This document shows positions 4,704 to 5,013 of a stretch of DNA of 5,013 bases, piece by piece. This DNA comes from Microbacteriaceae bacterium UBA6152 (GTDB taxonomy: Bacteria; Actinomycetota; Actinomycetes; Actinomycetales; Microbacteriaceae), in assembly GCA_002423075.1 (NCBI GenBank), contig DIUS01000082.1, forward strand, positions 5,530-10,542, read 5' to 3'. A model generated the notes under the pieces. It was not told the origin of the DNA, searched no databases, and saw only the letters and a program-made list of their open reading frames with translations. The first letter of the stretch is position 1, and each line of letters begins with the position of its first letter. Made by a program: the position numbers and the translations under genes.

Positions 4704-5013
4704 ATGGAACCCACTCGTTCGGTGCGGCCGTTCGAGGTCGTCAGCGACTACAGCCCGAGCGGCGATCAACCTCAGGCCATCGCCGAGCTCGCCGCGCGCA
4801 TCAATGCCGGGGAGACCGATATCGTTCTGCTCGGCGCGACCGGCACCGGCAAGTCTGCGACGACGGCCTGGCTCATCGAGCAGGTTCAGCGCCCGACACT
4901 GGTGCTCGCACACAACAAGACGCTCGCGGCGCAGCTCGCGACCGAGTTCCGCGACCTCATGCCACACAACGCGATCGAGTACTTCGTTTCGTACTACGAC
5001 TACTACCAGCCCG
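4704..5013 (+). CDS. uvrB: Excinuclease ABC subunit UvrB, N-terminal part (cut by window edge)
   Basis: The first 103 residues of UvrB, the damage-verifying helicase-like subunit of the UvrABC nucleotide excision repair complex; a full protein is usually about 670-700 residues, so most of it lies beyond the window. SDYSPSGDQPQAI (14-26) is the Q-motif-like region, GATGTGKS (44-51) is the Walker A loop with Lys50, LAHNKTLAAQL (68-78) is helicase motif Ia, and FVSYYDYYQP (94-103) is the start of the beta-hairpin that inserts between DNA strands at a lesion. The ATG at 4704 gives the N-terminus MEPTRSVRPFEVV that I associate with Microbacteriaceae UvrB. The gene follows coaE after 9 bases. Nothing seen is abnormal; the open right end is due to the window, not a truncation. 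Confidence 0.97.
   Translation, partial: MEPTRSVRPFEVVSDYSPSGDQPQAIAELAARINAGETDIVLLGATGTGKSATTAWLIEQVQRPTLVLAHNKTLAAQLATEFRDLMPHNAIEYFVSYYDYYQP

Noticed and set aside
4719..4735. Possible LexA (SOS) box near the uvrB start, ending in GTTCGA
   Set aside because: Only one half-site matches; the other half is TCGGTG and the spacing is 5 rather than 4. It lies inside the uvrB coding sequence, where the conserved protein sequence explains it.
1..5013. A mobile element, CRISPR array, toxin-antitoxin or defence system
   Set aside because: All coding space is taken by five recognisable genes with similar codon use. No terminal repeats, spaced repeat arrays, transposase or nuclease motifs are seen, and no gap exceeds about 150 bases.

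Overview
The window reads as an ordinary core-chromosome segment of a high-GC Gram-positive actinobacterium, most likely Micrococcales and probably Microbacteriaceae. The reasons are the strong G/C preference at third codon positions, an actinobacterial-type ribosomal protein S1, and a UvrB N-terminus of the form I associate with that family. The lineage is an inference from remembered protein families, not from a search.

Layout, left to right. (1) A complete DUF885-family metal-dependent hydrolase gene (28-1707, +) starts 27 bases into the window. (2) A 151-base gap holds a sigma70-like promoter and a roughly 97-base leader. (3) rpsA follows (1859-3301, +), encoding four-domain S1. (4) An 89-base gap contains a strong GC-rich hairpin, the likely rpsA terminator. 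(5) A DUF4126 integral membrane protein gene (3391-3987) lies on the minus strand, convergent with rpsA and divergent from coaE. (6) coaE (4059-4694, +) encodes dephospho-CoA kinase. (7) The first 103 codons of uvrB (4704 to the window edge, +) encode the excision-repair helicase subunit.

Functionally this is housekeeping: translation (S1), the last step of coenzyme A synthesis (CoaE), nucleotide excision repair (UvrB), one putative cytoplasmic peptidase or hydrolase and one uncharacterised membrane protein. The genes are neighbours rather than members of one pathway. From memory, rpsA-coaE-uvrB order is also seen in Mycobacterium tuberculosis with a small gene interposed, so the distinctive local element here is the inverted DUF4126 gene.

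The most consistent sub-gene signal is in the starts. Three of the five genes (DUF885, coaE, uvrB) have a TANNNT hexamer ending 6-7 bases before the start codon and no convincing Shine-Dalgarno sequence, the expected layout of leaderless transcripts. The other two (rpsA and the DUF4126 gene) have ribosome binding sites and their own upstream TANNNT boxes. I found no mobile element, CRISPR, tRNA, rRNA or defence system, and no evidence of an undescribed multi-gene system. The points worth a second look are regulatory layouts and small protein details.
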